64,000 nt of DNA, taken from NCBI GenBank assembly GCA_937625935.1, contig OW569385.1, positions 248,001 through 312,000 on the forward strand, in the 5' to 3' direction. A model generated the notes under the pieces. That model did not search any database and was not told the origin of the DNA. It saw only the letters and a list, made by a program, of their open reading frames with translations. A program made the translations under genes and the position numbers. Origin of the DNA: Tetramitus jugosus. Its lineage: Eukaryota > Heterolobosea > Eutetramitea > Acrasida > Vahlkampfiidae. Each line of letters opens with the position of its first letter. Positions within the stretch are counted from its first letter, which is position 1. Shown here one piece after another: positions 50,731-61,250 of this stretch.

Positions 50731-53700
50731 TTACTTTGTTTTTGTTGACCTCAAATACTTATCATTGTAAATGGTCAGTACATCGGGTCTCTCGGATGGA
50801 TTGTACGTTAAACATTTGCGTATAAAGTCCTTACACTCCTCGGAGATGACAGGCTTGGGTGGGAAGACAATTGTTCTGGCATTGATAATCGTCTTTTCGC
50901 TCAAAATCTTCTGCTGGGACAAATCATTACCAAATGGCTTCTTTCCGAAGAGCATCTGGTAGAGAACGACACCAGCGGACCAAACATCAACCTTGGGGGA
51001 GATTTTTGGTGTGTTGCCTTGCTCAAAACACTCTGGTGGCAAGTACCAGTAGGTACCTGCACCTTGCGAGGTCAGCTCAATCGATTCCTCTTCTTCCATA
51101 ATTTTTGAAAGTCCAAAATCTGTGATTTTGATCTGACCATCCATGAACAATATATTGGCCGGTTTCAAGTCAAAGTGGATAATCTTGTTCTTTTGTTGAT
51201 TCAAGTAAGCTAATCCACTGAATACTTGGGCGATAATATTCTTTGCCTCCTTTTCTGGTATCTTTTGGTGCTTCTTGATGTAGAGATCCAAATCATATCC
51301 ATCACAGAATTCTAAAACAGTCACAAAAGTGTTATTGTCCAAAATGAATGTGTCAAACATTTGAATGAGACGCGGATGTTTCACACTCTTATGAATTTGA
51401 CATTCTCGCAGCACGTGCTTGATGTAATTCTCTTTTCGATTCTCTTTCCAATTTGCGTTGATTTGATGAATTTTGCAGGCGACTATTCTGCACTCAATCA
51501 GGTCATATGCCTTGTAGACTTCACTGAATCCACCTCGTCCTAACAATTTCATTAGGAAGTATCGCTTTTGGATCAGTGTAGGATTCTTAAAGCGAGATCG
51601 CTCTTGATCTCTAATCCGTTTAATCTCTCTGATTTGAATACTCTTTGAAATCAATAGTTTCTCACGTTCGGCTGTGATAATCGTCTCGTCCTTCTTGATC
51701 TGATTCAATCGCAATTTCAATATCTCTTCCTGTTCGTTAATGTCGTTGATTAGAATGTCGTTTTGCGAAATGGAACTGATTGATGAGGTACTGCTGGATG
51801 GCGCGGAGGGTGCTGGCATGAGTGCTTGCAGAGCAGAGGTCGATGCCGATGCAACAGAGGAGGAGGAGGAGGTACTGCTCTGTTGTGATTCGCTTGAACC
51901 CTTCTTGACATTGGCTCTCTGTTTCTGGAGTTGCTTCTTCATCTTCTCCAGTCGTTCCTTTTCTGCAGTGACTTGTGCTTGACGACGCTCCAAGTCGATA
52001 AACATCTCTCCATCTTGCCAAACCTCGAACGCGTCTCCAATCGTTTTCTGATATGTGATCGTTCCGATTCGAATCGAGTTCTGGTTCATTCTATCCTTAT
52101 CGTCCTTTCGCTCTTGTTCGGCAAGTTTTGTCAGCACTTCAATCAAACTGTTGCAGTACCTTTCTGTGCGCGTCGTGTCCAATACTTTTTGCTCTTCAAT
52201 CAATTGAACAAACTTTTGATCATAATCCTTGATCTTCTTCTCGCATGAGACAATCTTCTTGTCCTTCTCTTCAATCTGCTTGTACAGTTGTTGAATCAAA
52301 TCTCGTTGTTGTTGATCACTTGCAGAGACAACCTTTTTTCCAATGTTACTCGCACTGCCAGTATTGCTCGTCTCGGTGGTACCGTTCATTGTACCATTCG
52401 TATTGCCATTCATCTTGTTGACTTGGGCAGCGCCTGATGTAGCGCCCACATCGCTCAACATGGCAGAATTCGTCAAAGAGGTTGATATTGGTTCACTCTT
52501 TACACCCATTGATTCAATCGGTGATTCTTGAACAGTTCCAAACATGGACGCTCCAGGTTGAACAGATGATGTGGGCGTTCGAGGTGTCGGTGGTTGCGTT
52601 TGCAGCTTAGGAACAGGCTGCACGCTCACATAATCATGGATTGTTTTTTGTTTCTTGAGTGCTGGCTCTTCATTCGTGTTATTGTTGTTACTGTTGTTGT
52701 TCGAGCTCGGAAGTGCATGCTGATGACTGGCAGCAGCAGGAGCAGGAGCAACACCAGAATGCACAATAGAAGACGCATGATCATCATACTCTACTGCGTG
52801 AACAGGTGACATGTAGCCCAAGTTGTCCATGAGATCAGATGCACTGGACATGGAGGGAATATTGATGGGCTTTCGGCTCAATCGAGTGTACCGATTCTTG
52901 ACTTGATCCTTGGTACGACCAAGCTCGGACCACTTGATCAACTTGTCCCAATCCACATTCTTCTTCTTGTCGTCATAAAACTTTGTGACGCCCACGAGAA
53001 TTTTCTGGTCTTCATCAGGTGAGAATCGACCTCGTTTCCGACTCGATGACAACATTGATGCAGATTGCTTATTGGTATTGGATGCACTCAATAAATGGTC
53101 TCTGCTGCTTCCACCGCCATCTCCACCACGGCCAATAGCCACAACACCACCAATTGCTGTTGCACTTCCAACAAGCATACCACTGATACCATAGGGATAG
53201 TCTCCTGCATCAGATGAATTCGAATCAGGGTTGTTGTTATTCGTTGGATGAAGTGCCAATTGTTTGTGACTTCCGTTGCTACTGCTTCCACTCGTGTTGT
53301 TGTTGTGTTCAAATAAAATTTGTTGATGTTGTTGTAGCTGTAGTTGTAATTGTTGCTGCGATGATTGATGTGGTTGCAATGGTGGTTGTTGTTGATGATG
53401 TTGCGGTGAAGGGTACTGGGGATAGTGATAAGGACTGTTGTTGCCACTGTACTGCTGTGGTTGTTGCTGTTGATGATGATGTTGCAGGTGATGCAGTGGA
53501 TGACTGCTACTGCTACTCAATCCTCCCAGTAATGGACTGCCCATAGAACTACTCGTCGTTGTCGTCGCCAAATTTGCATTATTCTGATTCGGTGATGTTT
53601 GATGAATGGGTGAAATGGGAGGTGTTTGTTGTGGATACGGAGAATGATGCAAGGATGATTGTTGTTGTTGAATAGGATGCTGATGATGGGAGTGATGATG

Positions 53701-54024
53701 ATGATGAGATTGAGGAGATGAAGCATGTCCTAGCGTACTGTTCAGTGATAGGTTGGAGGTACTGTAGGATGGACTCGTGGCGATAGTCGGAGAAGCGTTT
53801 GCACTTGGATTGTTGTTGTTGGTGTTGTTATTGGAAGATGGAGTAGGAGTAGTGGTGGAAGGTGGAGGTGGAGTGGATGAGGAGGTAGTGGTGGAAGGAG
53901 GATTATTGTTGTTATTCGCTGATGATGATGTTGTTGCATGCATCACACTGAGTGATGTAGGTGGAGTCACAGCTGACACGTATGCACCACTGGGACTGGT
54001 AGAACTTGGAAAAGTGTGTGGCAT
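50731..54024 (-). CDS. TLK: Tousled-like kinase with an added Myb/SANT segment
   Basis: About 1097 aa from the ATG at 54024. The first 320 residues are Ser/Asn/Pro/Gln/His low-complexity. A Myb/SANT-like three-helix segment lies at about 326-385 (KRGRFSPDEDQKILVGVTKF, then WDKLIKWSELGRTKDQVKNRYTRL). Coiled coils follow (about 590-810), then the kinase domain (about 835-1090): GRGGFSEV, VACKIH, IHFDLKPANIL, DFGLSK and PPECF. The HFDLKP catalytic loop, lacking the HRD Arg, and the TYWYLPPE activation segment are Tousled hallmarks. TLKs phosphorylate ASF1 to control histone supply during replication. The Myb/SANT segment is not known to me in other TLKs. No intron. Confidence 0.9.
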   Translation of the reverse strand: MPHTFPSSTSPSGAYVSAVTPPTSLSVMHATTSSSANNNNNPPSTTTSSSTPPPPSTTTPTPSSNNNTNNNNPSANASPTIATSPSYSTSNLSLNSTLGHASSPQSHHHHHSHHQHPIQQQQSSLHHSPYPQQTPPISPIHQTSPNQNNANLATTTTSSSMGSPLLGGLSSSSSHPLHHLQHHHQQQQPQQYSGNNSPYHYPQYPSPQHHQQQPPLQPHQSSQQQLQLQLQQHQQILFEHNNNTSGSSSNGSHKQLALHPTNNNNPDSNSSDAGDYPYGISGMLVGSATAIGGVVAIGRGGDGGGSSRDHLLSASNTNKQSASMLSSSRKRGRFSPDEDQKILVGVTKFYDDKKKNVDWDKLIKWSELGRTKDQVKNRYTRLSRKPINIPSMSSASDLMDNLGYMSPVHAVEYDDHASSIVHSGVAPAPAAASHQHALPSSNNNSNNNNTNEEPALKKQKTIHDYVSVQPVPKLQTQPPTPRTPTSSVQPGASMFGTVQESPIESMGVKSEPISTSLTNSAMLSDVGATSGAAQVNKMNGNTNGTMNGTTETSNTGSASNIGKKVVSASDQQQRDLIQQLYKQIEEKDKKIVSCEKKIKDYDQKFVQLIEEQKVLDTTRTERYCNSLIEVLTKLAEQERKDDKDRMNQNSIRIGTITYQKTIGDAFEVWQDGEMFIDLERRQAQVTAEKERLEKMKKQLQKQRANVKKGSSESQQSSTSSSSSVASASTSALQALMPAPSAPSSSTSSISSISQNDILINDINEQEEILKLRLNQIKKDETIITAEREKLLISKSIQIREIKRIRDQERSRFKNPTLIQKRYFLMKLLGRGGFSEVYKAYDLIECRIVACKIHQINANWKENRKENYIKHVLRECQIHKSVKHPRLIQMFDTFILDNNTFVTVLEFCDGYDLDLYIKKHQKIPEKEAKNIIAQVFSGLAYLNQQKNKIIHFDLKPANILFMDGQIKITDFGLSKIMEEEESIELTSQGAGTYWYLPPECFEQGNTPKISPKVDVWSAGVVLYQMLFGKKPFGNDLSQQKILSEKTIINARTIVFPPKPVISEECKDFIRKCLTYNPSERPDVLTIYNDKYLRSTKTK

Positions 54025-54817
54025 GTTTTGTGTGTGAGTATGTGTGTGTTTTGTTTGGCTCTCTCTCTTTTTCAAGTAGTAGTTGAAGGGAACTTTTGTT
54101 GATGTTCTTCAATCGCAACGATCTTAATAGTCGTCGATTTCACGTGATTCTGGAGTGATGTTGTTGTTGTTGTTGAATAGTAGGTACCAAATGAAGGTAA
54201 TATAGCTATACTACTAGTACTTGATTGATATTGATGTTGTGTTGAGCTCAAAATTTGATGATGATGATTTGACTGAGCTCAAACGTACGTTCGTTTTTTT
54301 GCACAGCAGAGTGCACAAAAAAAGCAGAATGACAGACAGACTCGTTCTCTCTCAGAAGACCAAGTATCACACAATGATGATGGAGGGACCAAAAGAGTGA
54401 AAGTGACCCACGATTTTTTTTTGAATGCACAAGTCTCTCTGGGGGATGCGTGTTTTTTTTGATTTTTTCACAGGCAGTGGGACTTGGAGGAAATGTCAAT
54501 GAGTGTAATGTTCGTTGGTTGTTCGACCAAGAATTTGCACAAATGCTTTCAAAGAAGAGTAGTGTGGTGACTGTTGGTGTTTTTGGTTGCTGTTGAGTGG
54601 TGTGCAGGCCGCGGTGATGTGTGTGCCGTGAATCGTGTCGTGTTTCGTCGTATGTGTGTAGGGGAAGTATGATTGTGCGACCTTTGATGCAGTTCGTCTC
54701 CCTTTCGGAAGTGAACGCATAAGCGATTGGCGCGAATAGGAAAAAGGTTCAACTAGTTTATGGATTGTAATAAAAGCGCGAAAAATTTGTCCGGATTCTC
54801 TGTTTGGGAAACTGCGA
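54025..54817. other. TLK upstream region with two E2F-like motifs
   Basis: 793 bases between the TLK start and the stop of the next minus-strand gene. TTGGCGCGAA lies at 54728-54737 and AGCGCGAAAAA (minus strand TTTTTCGCGCT) at 54775-54785. Both are over 700 bases from the TLK ATG, so a long leader or a distal element is implied. Small open frames lack ATG starts. No RNA gene seen. Confidence 0.45.
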
Positions 54818-56761
54818 TCAGGCGGGTTCGATCGCTCTGCCAAGAGACTTGACTACTTTGGCCAGATGATCTGCATCACTGACACTAAAGTTACATCCTG
54901 AGGAAGTGGTCTTGAGTGCATGAATGCATTGATCTGATGTCTCACAGAGCACCAGATCGATCCACTCCAGAACTTCTTGACGCAGAGTTTCGTTGAGGTA
55001 GGACGATCCGAGCTCCAACACATACTTGACAATGGAATTGTAAATGTAGGATGCTGGGTAGTAGTTTTGTATCCAGAGAAGTATCAATGGCAGCATTGAC
55101 TTGTCATCTGATGTCGATATTTGCTGTGTGACTTGGTCATTGAAATTATCTAGCATTGCCCGTATCGCAACAGATAGACATTCACTAATAAAATTGCGTT
55201 CTCCTCTAATGCAACCAAGTATTAGATCAATTGAGTACTGAGTGTCCTTTAAGCTCTCCAGATAGTTGTAGATATAATATTCTCTTTCACTCTCTCGGAA
55301 TGCTATTCTTTTCTCTGCTTTCTCTAAACGTCTCAACACTTGCTGCCGTAGTTGGTCGTCTGATTGTCCAAAGAGACGATTATTCCTAGAGTCCAGGTAC
55401 AATCCCTCAATTGACGTTTCTCCTCGATGTGTCCTATGTTGATGCACGACAAAGGCAAACCAATGATTGCCAGCTCCCAGGCAGAACGCATGATTCATAT
55501 TCGTGCCCTTCTTCGCTTTTTGAAATCGATCGAATATTTTCTGTACACTTACGATTTGAGAGCTCGTTAAGATTGCATTCCGAAGCGAACGGATAGATAA
55601 ATCAGGAATGGATGTAAATCTATGCCGTCCAATGACTGGTATTTGCATGTTCTCCTGGTCTAACACATATTTCATGTATTCTCTCTCAAATAATCCGAGT
55701 TGAATATTCTTGGGACACCATGGATAGTGTTGCTTTGGTTTTGAGAGTGCATAGTTTGTTATCAATTGCTGCATCCGAATAAAGAAGAACCAAAAACTCG
55801 TCCGATTAAACATGTGATCCAAAGGACACATATTCTCATTCCACATGCTCTCGGTATCTGTATGAACACGGGACATAGTATTCGTGGTTGTGATACTGGT
55901 ACTACTAGAAGTCATAGTAGTTGCGTCCTCTGTTTGGTTCATAACTGTCGTAGTCGCTGTTGTCGTGCACGTTGTAATGCTTGTTGTCATTTTAGTTATT
56001 GACGTGGTTTCACTTCCCAGTCTCCCATTTGACCAATAATGATCAAAAGCTCTCAGACCTTGTATTGCATTGAATAGAGCGTGATATCCACAGACAGCAG
56101 ATGTTCTTTGTCGAACAACTTTGATTTGATAGATGTGTGTTGATCCAACAACCACTCCACTAGAATCAACAGAATCAGGTACCACGAGCTCTGATAACAC
56201 TTTTGAGTCATTCACATGATTTTGGTTCAAGTACTTCTCGTGTATGCACTCTTTTAACAGAACCACTCGATTCACATCTCCAATTTTATCATTCTTACCA
56301 TCGACAGATGAATAGTCAAACATTGTTTTTAAATAGTCAGGCTTCGGCGTCAATGGAGAATGATAAACTAACAAGGAAGATTCCATTGCTTGTGGTTCGG
56401 TTTCATCTTTGCCCAATATTTTCACAATATTTTCTTCTTCTGATTGATCTCCATTATGATCATCATCCAATTTCTCGCTCTTGATTGTCAGTTGAGAAAA
56501 AGCAGAAATCGTAGTTTGTGTTTCTGCTTTTTCCCCAGACATCGGAGTATCTATCGCCCCGAAAGAAAAATGGAGTCTGCTTGCTTCACTGGAAGCGAAT
56601 GAATCTACATGTGACACCATATTTAAGAACAGTTGTTGACAAAATGCACTCGTGCTGTGCGATGACTTTTCATTCTCTCCGCGGTGACCTGCACTCTCGG
56701 TGTCCGGCTTCCGAGTGTTATTGCTTTCGGTGTCGGTTGCGAATAGTATTCGGGGATTCAT
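54818..56761 (-). CDS. Josephin-like/papain-fold cysteine peptidase, candidate deubiquitinase
   Basis: 647 aa from the ATG at 56761 (the frame continues to a TTG). A possible active site: Q218 and C224 in QRTSAVCGYHALFNAIQG, H433 in NHWFAFVVHQ and D457 in LYLDSRN. The Q-x5-C-x2-H-x2-F/L-N-x-I/L-Q-G pattern, with HW and LDS downstream, is like the Josephin domain of ataxin-3, though the Cys-to-His gap is enlarged by a Thr-rich insert (about 252-297) and a helical region. The N-terminal 200 residues are disordered. Helical text follows to the end. Deubiquitinase activity is inferred. Other clan-CA families are possible. Confidence 0.5.
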   Translation of the reverse strand: MNPRILFATDTESNNTRKPDTESAGHRGENEKSSHSTSAFCQQLFLNMVSHVDSFASSEASRLHFSFGAIDTPMSGEKAETQTTISAFSQLTIKSEKLDDDHNGDQSEEENIVKILGKDETEPQAMESSLLVYHSPLTPKPDYLKTMFDYSSVDGKNDKIGDVNRVVLLKECIHEKYLNQNHVNDSKVLSELVVPDSVDSSGVVVGSTHIYQIKVVRQRTSAVCGYHALFNAIQGLRAFDHYWSNGRLGSETTSITKMTTSITTCTTTATTTVMNQTEDATTMTSSSTSITTTNTMSRVHTDTESMWNENMCPLDHMFNRTSFWFFFIRMQQLITNYALSKPKQHYPWCPKNIQLGLFEREYMKYVLDQENMQIPVIGRHRFTSIPDLSIRSLRNAILTSSQIVSVQKIFDRFQKAKKGTNMNHAFCLGAGNHWFAFVVHQHRTHRGETSIEGLYLDSRNNRLFGQSDDQLRQQVLRRLEKAEKRIAFRESEREYYIYNYLESLKDTQYSIDLILGCIRGERNFISECLSVAIRAMLDNFNDQVTQQISTSDDKSMLPLILLWIQNYYPASYIYNSIVKYVLELGSSYLNETLRQEVLEWIDLVLCETSDQCIHALKTTSSGCNFSVSDADHLAKVVKSLGRAIEPA

Positions 56762-57043
56762 ACTTGCTGTGTGTAAACCCAATGTGTCGTCTCTTTGGTC
56801 TACTTCGCTTGGAAATGCTTTTTTCAATTGAATTCACTGTTTTTATCGCGCTCGGAGTTTTGATCTGTGTGAAATGGAAACGGAATTCTGGTGGCTCAAC
56901 AATCTGTTGTTTATTGTATGTTATTGTTGAAGGAAAAGTGCTTGTGTTTTGTCCATGTGGTGACTGAGTGAGGAATAATCAATTGCGACAAGTTCGTTCA
57001 AGACAATGCCCAAGTCTTTATCCCCAAAAATAAAAATAGTCTG

Positions 57044-58033
57044 CTACTTGCACTGTGGGGTGTACAAGCTTTCTGGGAGTTCAGGAATGTAGTACAAGCC
57101 AGGCCCTGGAATACCGTTATCTTTGGCTTTAAATCTCTCATCCGAAGTTGCAAATGGGACAATATTGGGTTTGGTAGTTTGGAAGGAGCTGCGAGGATCA
57201 ATGAAATCTGTAGTGGAAACCTGTCGTTGGCCTGAAAGGGACAGTCTGGGGCTCGTAGATTTGAATGCAGATGAAGGAACATTGTTGGTCTTAAATGAGG
57301 AGATATTGATATCATAAGTGGTGCTAGGTGGTGCATTAGGTTTTGGGTCCTCGAATCGCTTGCTAGTTCCTCCAAAAGGGCTCGTAGAGCGGACATTAGA
57401 AGAACCAAATGATGAATGTGCAGTATAAGGTCCAGGGGTTTCGTTTGGTTTCTCAGCAAATCGCTTCGAGGTAAACTTCATTGAGGTTCCTGATATACCA
57501 GTTCTTCTATCATTAGTTGGCGATGATACATCTATCTGGTATCTGGTTGGAGGAGGAGACGAAGAAGTGACCTTGTCAGGAAATCGCTTGGTAGTAGATC
57601 TGAAAGCAGAGCTAGGTGAACTTGGAGCCTTGAATGAGCTTGAATTTGGGCTGTACACTGTGCTCGGAGGAGATTCTGACTTTGGATATGTGAACCTGGG
57701 GGATGTGGATGCAAAACTAGGAGATCTTGTTTGCCATGAACGCTTCGGAGTCACGTTAGTCATCTTTGACAAATCCAATTGAGCTGGTCTTCTATCTACA
57801 GTGTTAGGAGTCTTCTTGGGAGAAGGTGAGTTGCGAGCCGGCTTTGACTTTGAAGGAGCAGGTGTAATACTGCCTCTAGATGGAGGCATTTCTTTGCTCT
57901 TACTGTGCATTGGAGGTAAGTTTGTTTCTTCCGATAGGGTTTCTTCAGAACCAAAACTCAAATTCGCTCCTTCGCTATGACTGTGGACAACACTTTCGAA
58001 ACTCATGTCTGACAAATGCATCTCCGTACTCAT
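57044..58033 (-). CDS. SHIPPO/STPGR-repeat protein, probable axonemal or microtubule protein
   Basis: 329 aa, mostly disordered with Pro, Ser and Thr. Sperm-tail PG-rich-type repeats occur: ETPGPYTAHSSFGSSN, PPSTTYDINISSF, SSAFKSTSPRL and IPGPGLYYIPEL, with FxSxSxRF boxes (STTKRFPDK, FTSKRFAEK, GTSKRFEDP) spaced about 40-45 residues apart. Such repeats are found in ODF3/CIMAP and STPG proteins, which lie in or on ciliary doublet microtubules. Phospho-sites SPxK and TPxK are frequent in the first 100 residues. Fits a flagellate genome; function is inferred. Confidence 0.75.
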   Translation of the reverse strand: MSTEMHLSDMSFESVVHSHSEGANLSFGSEETLSEETNLPPMHSKSKEMPPSRGSITPAPSKSKPARNSPSPKKTPNTVDRRPAQLDLSKMTNVTPKRSWQTRSPSFASTSPRFTYPKSESPPSTVYSPNSSSFKAPSSPSSAFRSTTKRFPDKVTSSSPPPTRYQIDVSSPTNDRRTGISGTSMKFTSKRFAEKPNETPGPYTAHSSFGSSNVRSTSPFGGTSKRFEDPKPNAPPSTTYDINISSFKTNNVPSSAFKSTSPRLSLSGQRQVSTTDFIDPRSSFQTTKPNIVPFATSDERFKAKDNGIPGPGLYYIPELPESLYTPQCK

Positions 58034-58382
58034 GTTAATTCACAACTAGCTATGTTACAAGTAAATTACAGCTCTATTAATCTGTTAGTTTGTTTGTTTG
58101 CTTGATTGCTTTCCTAAACCAGGGTTTCTAGGTCTCTCTCCACTCTCTAAACCCAAAGCGAGCAATCACAACACTTCAACGCTTTACAACACCGAACGTT
58201 CAAACAGCAATAAAATAATCCGACAAACTACGACTGGCAGAATTCGTGTCACGCCCAAACACACTTATGGAAGTTGATGTTTCCTGATTGGAGCTCTCCA
58301 AAAGAAGCACCATACTCTCAGCAACAATAAACCAACAAGAACTTTCCCATAAAAAAATTACTTTTCACTGCATGTCATTTAT
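58034..58382. other. Intergenic, SHIPPO protein upstream region
   Basis: 349 bases, GT/TTTG-rich near the ATG of the SHIPPO gene. Nothing recognisable. Confidence 0.5.
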
Positions 58383-59045
58383 TCAAAATTCATCAGGTTC
58401 TCCATAAAAGAACGATCCGAATGCACCTCGCTTCTTCTTTGGCTTTGGTGGCGCATGAACAATCATAACATTTCCCGCTTGTGGTGATGGCATTGTACTG
58501 GTCATGGTGGTCGTGTAGGCCATTGCTGGCATCGTTGGTGGTGGTTGGTAAGCAGATGGTGGCATCGTAGGCCTATTCATGTACACGACATGAGTCACTT
58601 GTGGTTGCTGTTGTTGTAGAGGTGCTTGCACATAATATTGTTGTTGTTGTTGTTGTTGCGGAGGTATCATCATTTGCTGTTGCTGTTGTTGTTGTGGATA
58701 ATACATGGGTTGTTGATACTGTGGATAAGGTGGAAATTGCTGTTGTTGTTGTTGGGGATAGAAGTATGGAGGTGGTTGATGATTTACATTGGCTTGTGAT
58801 TGTTGTGGTTGATAGGGTTGCTGATTGTTATAGTACACGGGTTGTTGTTGTTGTTGTTGTTGAACTTGAGGATAGATGTATTGTTGTTGCTGTTGTTGTT
58901 GTTGTTGCATAGGTGGAGATGGTTGTGGTTGGGATGTGGTGGTTGTTGTGGTTGTAGTTGTGGAAGAGGACGACGATGATGGAATCTGGACATAGGTACC
59001 ACCTGTGCTTTTGGTTGGTTGCTGACTTGTTGGTTGTTGTCTCAT
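58383..59045 (-). CDS. Gln/Pro-rich low-complexity protein
   Basis: 220 aa from the ATG at 59045. Five to eight-residue Gln runs alternate with PPYFYPQ, PQYQQPMYYPQ and YYVQAPLQ; Tyr and Pro are frequent, a prion-like or condensate-forming composition. The end (PPKPKKKRGAFGSFFYGEPDEF) is basic then aromatic and looks conserved. An in-frame ATG at 59192 would add 49 residues (MSDIASNIPLWYW...), an alternative start. Gln runs are mainly CAA with some CAG. No family recognised. Confidence 0.65.
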   Translation of the reverse strand: MRQQPTSQQPTKSTGGTYVQIPSSSSSSTTTTTTTTTSQPQPSPPMQQQQQQQQQYIYPQVQQQQQQQPVYYNNQQPYQPQQSQANVNHQPPPYFYPQQQQQQFPPYPQYQQPMYYPQQQQQQQMMIPPQQQQQQQYYVQAPLQQQQPQVTHVVYMNRPTMPPSAYQPPPTMPAMAYTTTMTSTMPSPQAGNVMIVHAPPKPKKKRGAFGSFFYGEPDEF

Positions 59046-59220
59046 ATTGGAGCGCCAGGTGCCTACTTGTGTTCTTTTTTTTGTTTGTTGTGGTTTGTGG
59101 ATGTGGAACAGATGGATTTTCCGAAGGTGGCTTTTAGAAATGACTTGCGACATCCAATACCAAAGTGGAATGTTTGATGCAATATCGGACATTGGCAATG
59201 TTTGTTTATTTTGAAGGAAT

Positions 59221-60674
59221 TTAATCTTTGTCAGTCTCAAACGTGTCTCCCTTGTAATCACCCCGTTCAGTCAAGTCATAAGAGTGACCGACTTGGCAAT
59301 TTGTCAGACTAATCTTTGGTCCAATCGTTGCATTGGCACAGACAATCGAGTTCTTAATCGTACATCCAGCACCAATTGTCACATGATCCATAATCACAGA
59401 TTCAATCAGTTTCACATTCTTACCAATCTTACAATGATTACCCACATTGCAACGCTTCAGTGTTGTCTGTTGGTCCTTCTCGTACTCTACACCTACACCA
59501 ACTGCACAATCGCTTCCGACAATAACGTGACTCTCCTTCTTGAGATGATCGGTTTGAATTTTGAATGGCGGTACTTCACCCTCTGCCACACTCCTGTTCA
59601 CTTCCAAATAAGACACCAAGGATTGACATCGCTTCACAAATATTCCTGGTGTCACATTCTTGGCTTGAGCAGGCGAAGAAGGTACAATATATGCAAAACA
59701 GGGGATCAAATCATTAGGATTGTATGATGAATGACTCATTTCGTATGCTGGCTTCTGTGCGCTCTCAATCTGAGATTGTGGAATTCCTGCAATGATATTC
59801 TCAGAATCTCTCTTCTTATTCATTCGCTGACTCATCACCAAATAAGGCACCAATTGGTGCTTGAGAGAAGAAATGGTTTCCTTTGCAACAAGCACATCAA
59901 CAACCCACTTGGAAAAGATATATAGATGACCATCTTGCAAATTCTGACTGAACGTAACATTAGGGAATCGATGTAAAAATGATTGACTCAACTCAACGTC
60001 ATCAGTCAAGTAATGACTGCTTGGAAAGTATGCAATTCGGTGCGGTTCTTTGATCGAATTCAAATTCGAAGCATCATAGTTTGAAACACCAATATATTCA
60101 ACAAGTGCCATCGGATCAGCGGTATTCACTGGTGCTTGTTTCAATAGCATTGTGACTGCTGGACTGTGTTGTCTGTGAATATTAACAAGCTTTAAAATAG
60201 GGACATCTGTAATCAAATCCACACTCATGACAAGAAAATCGCTCTGCAACAGAAAAAATGAAGAATTGTCAGTTATATTACTCTCTCAATCAATCATATG
60301 ATTGACGATACAATTGAATTCTGTCACTTCTGTGGTTGTTGTTGATGACAATGATAAATGCTTACCTGAATGTGATCACGTATCGAACGAAGAGCATCAG
60401 CAGAATCGGTACCATCATTCACAACTTCAATCTGTATCTTGATGCCTGGGTGTTGTTGATGATACACTTCATTCAAGTAGTTGGAAACGGATGGAGCAAC
60501 TTTTTTGTTCAAAACAACAATTACTTGCTTAAAACCAGATGTTTCCAAATATCGCAACGAATAGTAAATCAATGGTCGATTGGCAACTGGCAAAAGAGCT
60601 TTTGGGTAGTCATCTGTGAGAGGATATAGTCTTTCACCTTCACCACCAGCTAATAATACTGCTTGTAGTTCCAT
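59221..60674 (-). CDS. EIF2B3: eIF2B gamma subunit
   Basis: Exons 60674-60366 and 60243-59221 (GTAAGC...GCAG, phase 0) give 443 aa. The nucleotidyl-transferase-like domain begins MELQAVLLAGGEGERLYPLT (the LLAGGxGxRL signature) and KALLPVANRPLIYY. A left-handed beta-helix with hexapeptide turns follows from about 330 (VIVGSDCAVGVGVEYEKDQ, CKIGKNVKLIESVIMDHVTI, GCTIKNSIVCANATIGPKIS). eIF2B is the GDP/GTP exchange factor for eIF2; the gamma-epsilon pair is the catalytic half. The stop of this gene is 29 bases upstream of the alternative start (59192) of the Q-rich gene. Confidence 0.93.
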
Positions 60675-61250
60675 GTTGTTGATTTTGTTGATGGTGATTG
60701 TGTTGATTGTTGAATGGAGATTTGTGAAAAAGCTTTTTCGTCGTGGAAATGGAGATTGATGCTCTTGTGTTTTCCTGTGCGTGCTGGAGATGCCATTTTT
60801 TCTCTGCGCGCCTTCATTTACAAGATTGATCGCTGCTGTTTTCGAGTGAAGCAGCGGGTTGACTTTTATTTCGCGCTCTTTTTTTCACTGGCCCGTCGAA
60901 TTTTGCTCGTTCTGTAGTTTCTCTCCATTCTCTCATTTCGTTTCCCTGCAGCAAAAACGGATCACTGTTGTTTGTCCATCAACCTACAACACACATTGCC
61001 TCCATCGTTCACAAGTGGCACACACACACTACACAAAGGTTCAATCTTCCCTTGTTCACTCCCGAAACATATCCATCCACCCACACAAGCGATTGCTTCA
61101 CAATCAGTCTCTCCCAACAATCCTATCGATTATTTTGACTGAGAGAAAAACGGTCAAAAAAAACCAAAACACCACCAAAGAAGAGCACGTTCATCAAAAA
61201 GATCATCAAAGCTCTCGCGCATACGACGCACAAACTGACAAAAAACAACA
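60675..61250. other. Divergent EIF2B3/CSNK2B promoter with an E2F-like motif
   Basis: 576 bases between the two divergent starts. TTTCGCGC lies at 60869-60876. The CK2 side has a long A/C-rich leader. No gene seen. Confidence 0.45.

Noticed and set aside
54496-54843. 115-codon minus-strand open frame in the TLK upstream region
   Set aside because: Starts with TTG, overlaps the next gene's stop, and has no recognised motif.
54820-54850. tRNA-like GGTTCGA sequence near the stop of the Josephin-like gene
   Set aside because: No acceptor stem or anticodon arm; it is coding sequence for the C-terminus.
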